Assembly (NCBI GenBank): GCA_964584495.1
Contig: CAZPAH010000118.1
Span: 1 to 8,689 of the forward strand
Length of the DNA stretch: 8,689 nt
Direction of reading: 5' to 3'
Source of the DNA: CAZPAH01 sp964584495
Lineage (GTDB): Bacteria > Krumholzibacteriota > Krumholzibacteriia > Krumholzibacteriales > Krumholzibacteriaceae
The notes under the pieces were generated by a model that was given only the letters and a program-made list of their open reading frames with translations, was not told the DNA's origin and ran no database searches. A program made the translations under genes and the position numbers. Position 1 is the first letter of the stretch. Each line of letters starts with the position of its first letter. Shown here piece by piece: positions 5,801 to 8,689 of the stretch.

Positions 5801-8500
5801 ATGGATTGGCACGTGTCCGTGAGTCAGCTCCCGCCGACGAACGGCGCCTGGATGAGGGTCCCGGCATCTATCGTTATCGCGATTTTCTGTCTCCTGGCAC
5901 TGCCGGGTCGCCTGCCTGCGGGGGGGCAAACGGCAGTGACGGTGGAGAGGATCACCGGTGGCCCGGAGGTAATCTTCGAGCCCAGCCCAGAATCGAAGGT
6001 CGTATGCGTGGGTATAGCCATCGAAGCGGGGTCGGCCTTCGAGAAGTCCGGCAACAGGGGTGTCTCCCATTTTCTGGAACATATGCTTTTCGACGGCACC
6101 GAGAGGTATACGAGGGAAGAGATAAGCGTTTGGGTCGACGCAACCGGCTCCTTCCTCAACGCATTCACCAGGAAGGAAACGACGGTCTTCTTCTTCCTTA
6201 CCGGGAAGGAGCACCTCGAGGATGGGTTGGAGATCTTATCCCAGATGCTTCTGCACAGCATCTTCCCTTCCTCTGAGATCGAAAAGGAGAGGAAGGTGAT
6301 ACTCGAGGAGTTGAGGGAATCGGCCGGCGGCCCCGGAGGCGCCCGCTCCGATTTCATCGAAAGGTACCACTACAGCGGAAGCGTTCTCGCCGAGCCGGTG
6401 GTGGGATATACAGGAACGATCGAGTCGCTCACGCGGGAAGAGATTATAGATTACTACCGGAATCATTATCTGCCCTCGAGGATGAGGATAGTGGTGATGG
6501 GCGGGTTCGATCCCGGAAGGACGAGGGGCTGGATAAAAGATTACTTCAATGCCGGTTTTACTCCCGGGGCAGGTTCCGGCTCGACGGCCGGGATTCGGCG
6601 CGGGGGGTCCAGCGGCAAGGGAGCGCAGCAGAGGGACCGGGGGCGGGAGATCCCCAGGTGGAGCTGCTCGATCGCCGTAAAATCGGTGCCGGGATTCGAG
6701 CCCGGGCTCGAGCTTCTCGTCCCTCTTTCCCGGACCGTGGAGCGCGATATCGGTACGCTTCTCGTAATCGAAAGGATGCTGGCCGGAACGGACTCGCCCC
6801 TTGTCAAGATGCTGGAGGATTCGTCTCTTGTCTGCAAGGGAGTAAGCCTTGAGCTTTCGAGGGGATACGCCGGACTGAGGATAGAGGTGGATGGGGTCGC
6901 GGAGACGATCGCCGGTAGGGGGAAGGTGCTCGAGATCGTACGTTCTCTGGCGGGCTGGAAACCCGATCCGGTAGAGGTGGCGAAGGCAGCCGGGGCGATC
7001 GTGTCGGAGGATGCGTTCGACAGGGAAAAGTATCACCTCTACATGATGATCAACGGCGAGAGGATCGCGCTTTTCGGGAACGATTACCTCGATGCCGTGC
7101 GCGAAGGCGTGAGAGGTGTCGGCCGGGGGGATGTCACGAAACTCGTGAAACGCTCTTTCGATGAGTTCCTGTACAACGGCATCGCGCTTGTACGAAGCGC
7201 ATCCGTCGAACGGCCGGACGCGCCGGTCACGAGGGTTTCAATGATTCTTTCGAACGGCTGTACGGTGGCATCTTCCACAAGAACGGGATCGGGAGTAGGG
7301 GCCGTTCATATCCTCTTCAAGGGGCGGAGCTGCGCCGAGAGCGGCTACCCGCCGGGCATGAGCGAGGTTCTTAACGGCGCCCTGGAAAGGTCGGAGGCCG
7401 GTGTAAAGCTCGAGTCGAAGCTCGAATCACTCGGCGCGAGGATCCAGTGGGGGGACAATCCCTACATACCGATGGACGACTATTATCTCAACCCGGCATG
7501 GTCGTTCATACGTCTCGAGGCTCCGGAGGCGAAGATCGAGGAGGCGATCGGCCTTCTCGCCACCTTTCTCCTCGATCCTCCCCTCGACGGGCTTTCCCTC
7601 GACTCGTCGATAAGGGACCTTAAAGGAGAATTGCGGATCAGGTCCCGCTCGTCATCCATGACCTTGAAAGAGGCCATTTTCAGAACGCTATTTCCGGCCC
7701 ATCCTTTCTCCGTGGGGATCTTTCCTTCGCCCGCCTCGCTCGATTCCATATCCGTCGGCCGGCTCGAATCGTTCGGCAGGGATGTCATCTGCGGTTCGAG
7801 GATGATCGTAACCCTCGTTTCCCCCTTTCCGGAAAGGAAAGGGATCGAGATCCTCGACCGGGCCTTTTCCGTTCTTCCGCGGGGAAGGGAAACGGTCTGC
7901 CCCGATCTTCCGGAGCGATACGATCCGGCGATGATCGAAGGAACCGGCAGGGGTGAAGGGGTGGATATCGCGGCCGGATGGCTAGAGATAGGGAACGACC
8001 CGGAGAGGGCGGCGGCGATCATGATAGCGGCGGAAATTCTCAGCAGAAGGATGCAGCTCGAGATCAGGGAGGTGATGGGGCTCGCCTATTCGACAGGATG
8101 CGGCGTTACTCTCCTGCCCGGTGGATGCGCCGTGATCGCCGCGCTGGGCACGAGGGAGGAAAACTCCGACACGGCGCTGGCCGCGCTGCGGGGGCAGATA
8201 AGGAGCTTGACTCAGAGCCCGCCGGATGAGGGGGAGATCGAGACGGCGAGGAAAAGGCTTGTCTCGAGATCGGAGAGGAGGGAGCTCTCCAGCATCAATG
8301 AGGCGTTCTCGGCGGGGCTCGACCTGCTGCTGAGGGAAGGGGCGGAGACGGAGTATTTGCTCTATTCGGTTACCCCGCAAGAAGTTATCGCCGTCATCGA
8401 ATCCGGGTTTAATATAGAGAAGGCCGTTTTAGTGAGATTGTCGCCCGCCGAGGAAGGTTCCGATAAAAAAATGCATCCAGCGGGTATGATGCGCTTATAA
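5801..8500 (+). CDS. Two-domain M16 family zinc metallopeptidase, probably exported
   Basis: This 899-residue protein is a fused double M16 (pitrilysin/insulinase-type) peptidase, the arrangement seen in PqqL-like and pitrilysin proteins that degrade peptides in a closed chamber. The N-terminal half holds the inverted zinc motif HFLEH (H90, E93, H94). The third zinc ligand is most likely E170 in VILEELRES, 75 residues after H94, as in mitochondrial processing peptidase beta. The C-terminal half begins around residue 478. It has lost the zinc motif (PGMSEVL at 518-524 in its place) but keeps the substrate-binding R756/Y763 pair in IREVMGLAYS. So one active half and one helper half are intact. 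A hydrophobic stretch at about 22-35 suggests a signal peptide or membrane anchor, but it is preceded by an unusually long 18-residue polar leader unless translation starts at ATG 5852. A Gly/Ser/Arg-rich linker occupies about 254-283. The substrate is unknown. It may be cotranscribed with the dihydrolipoyl dehydrogenase gene. Confidence 0.93.
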   Translation: MDWHVSVSQLPPTNGAWMRVPASIVIAIFCLLALPGRLPAGGQTAVTVERITGGPEVIFEPSPESKVVCVGIAIEAGSAFEKSGNRGVSHFLEHMLFDGTERYTREEISVWVDATGSFLNAFTRKETTVFFFLTGKEHLEDGLEILSQMLLHSIFPSSEIEKERKVILEELRESAGGPGGARSDFIERYHYSGSVLAEPVVGYTGTIESLTREEIIDYYRNHYLPSRMRIVVMGGFDPGRTRGWIKDYFNAGFTPGAGSGSTAGIRRGGSSGKGAQQRDRGREIPRWSCSIAVKSVPGFEPGLELLVPLSRTVERDIGTLLVIERMLAGTDSPLVKMLEDSSLVCKGVSLELSRGYAGLRIEVDGVAETIAGRGKVLEIVRSLAGWKPDPVEVAKAAGAIVSEDAFDREKYHLYMMINGERIALFGNDYLDAVREGVRGVGRGDVTKLVKRSFDEFLYNGIALVRSASVERPDAPVTRVSMILSNGCTVASSTRTGSGVGAVHILFKGRSCAESGYPPGMSEVLNGALERSEAGVKLESKLESLGARIQWGDNPYIPMDDYYLNPAWSFIRLEAPEAKIEEAIGLLATFLLDPPLDGLSLDSSIRDLKGELRIRSRSSSMTLKEAIFRTLFPAHPFSVGIFPSPASLDSISVGRLESFGRDVICGSRMIVTLVSPFPERKGIEILDRAFSVLPRGRETVCPDLPERYDPAMIEGTGRGEGVDIAAGWLEIGNDPERAAAIMIAAEILSRRMQLEIREVMGLAYSTGCGVTLLPGGCAVIAALGTREENSDTALAALRGQIRSLTQSPPDEGEIETARKRLVSRSERRELSSINEAFSAGLDLLLREGAETEYLLYSVTPQEVIAVIESGFNIEKAVLVRLSPAEEGSDKKMHPAGMMRL

Positions 8501-8517
8501 TTGTTGACCGGATGCAT
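8471..8517. repeat. Inverted repeat ATGCATCC / GGATGCAT spanning the end of the peptidase gene
   Basis: A perfect 8-bp inverted repeat has arms at 8471-8478 and 8510-8517 and a 31-nt loop that includes the peptidase stop codon. Six A's directly precede the left arm (8465-8470), so on the minus strand the hairpin would be followed by six T's. On the plus strand only TTTT follows, after GGAA. With an 8-bp stem and a long loop it is a weak terminator candidate at best. The right arm falls in the spacer of the candidate ferredoxin promoter, so an operator is an alternative reading. Confidence 0.4.
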
Positions 8518-8532
8518 GGAATTTTATATTAA
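8504..8532 (+). promoter_or_regulatory. Candidate sigma70-type promoter for the ferredoxin gene
   Basis: TTGACC (8504-8509, 5 of 6 to the -35 consensus) is followed after 17 bp by TATTAA (8527-8532, 4 of 6). An alternative -10, TATATT (8525-8530), has a 15-bp spacer. The surrounding AT-rich stretch (about 8520-8536) contrasts with the GC-rich genes on either side, which supports a promoter. This suggests the ferredoxin is transcribed independently of the peptidase gene. Confidence 0.45.
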
Positions 8533-8566
8533 TAATCGACGGTTGTTAAATTAACCTCGAATCACC

Positions 8567-8571
8567 GGAGG
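8567..8571 (+). promoter_or_regulatory. Ribosome binding site of the ferredoxin gene
   Basis: GGAGG lies 5 nt before ATG 8577. It is a near-perfect Shine-Dalgarno sequence, consistent with high expression of a small ferredoxin. Confidence 0.75.
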
Positions 8572-8576
8572 ATAAG

Positions 8577-8689
8577 ATGGCTCACAAGATTTCCGAAGAA
8601 TGCATTAGCTGCGGCGCATGCGCTCCCGAATGCCCGGTTGAAGCTATCACCGAAGGGGAAGATAAGTACGAAATCGACCCCGAGCTCTG
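8577..8689 (+). CDS. Bacterial-type [4Fe-4S] ferredoxin, N-terminal part (cut by right window edge)
   Basis: The first 37 residues are visible and the frame is open at the window end. They contain a complete [4Fe-4S] cluster motif, ECISCGACAPECP, with ligands C9, C12, C15 and C19, followed by VEAITEGEDKYEIDPEL. This matches small clostridial-type ferredoxins of about 55-60 residues that usually carry two [4Fe-4S] clusters; the second motif would lie beyond the edge. Such proteins are soluble low-potential one-electron carriers used in anaerobic metabolism, for example with pyruvate:ferredoxin oxidoreductase or hydrogenases. A longer ferredoxin-domain protein cannot be excluded because the C-terminus is missing. 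The gene has its own strong ribosome binding site and a likely promoter in the 76-bp gap upstream. Confidence 0.9.
   Translation, partial: MAHKISEECISCGACAPECPVEAITEGEDKYEIDPEL

Noticed and set aside
6236..7036. Minus-strand open frame of 266 codons opposite the M16 peptidase gene
   Set aside because: The Arg/His/Pro-rich translation has no domain, and it is fully covered by the peptidase reading frame.
1..8689. CRISPR arrays, tRNA or rRNA genes, insertion sequences, prophage or defence genes
   Set aside because: I looked on both strands and saw no repeat-spacer array, no cloverleaf-like RNA, no transposase or integrase motif, and no defence-type domain. Nearly all bases are in housekeeping-like or signalling genes.

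Overview
The window reads as GC-rich chromosomal DNA from a diderm (Gram-negative-type) bacterium. The evidence is indirect: an exported TPR protein, a lipoprotein, a signal-bearing two-domain M16 peptidase, strong GGAGG-type ribosome binding sites and dense gene packing. The mix of acyl-CoA dehydrogenase, a LytS/LytTR pair, M16 peptidase and a small bacterial-type ferredoxin would suit a deep-branching, probably anaerobic or facultative lineage (for example FCB-group or deltaproteobacterial relatives). The sequence alone does not fix the taxon. I saw no mobile element, CRISPR array, tRNA, rRNA or sign of recent transfer.

Layout. Positions 1-284 (minus strand) hold the start of an exported TPR-like protein that runs off the left edge. 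A 180-bp divergent intergenic region (285-464) follows. From 465 to 4311 there is a tight plus-strand cluster: acyl-CoA dehydrogenase (465-1616), a thioredoxin-fold lipoprotein that has lost both CXXC cysteines (1617-2210), a LytS-type membrane histidine kinase (2226-3548) and a LytTR response regulator (about 3538-4311). Gaps inside it are 0 bp, 15 bp and an overlap, so one operon is likely. A dihydrolipoyl dehydrogenase (4369-5739) and a fused M16 zinc peptidase (5801-8500) follow on the same strand with 57-bp and 61-bp gaps, each with its own good ribosome binding site. They may be read-through members of the same transcript. After 8500 there is a 76-bp gap with a plausible sigma70-type promoter and an inverted repeat, then a [4Fe-4S] ferredoxin (8577 onward) cut by the right edge.

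How the genes could work together: the kinase and regulator form a complete two-component system whose output is DNA binding through a LytTR domain. The redox-dead lipoprotein directly upstream of the kinase is a candidate accessory or sensing partner, but that is inference from gene order. The acyl-CoA dehydrogenase (beta-oxidation-type electron donor), the flavin disulfide reductase and the ferredoxin all belong to electron-transfer or central carbon metabolism. No 2-oxoacid dehydrogenase, glycine cleavage or electron-transfer flavoprotein gene is in view to anchor a pathway. The best leads for follow-up are the cysteine-less thioredoxin-fold lipoprotein coupled to the LytS/LytTR system, and the inverted repeat overlapping the ferredoxin promoter.
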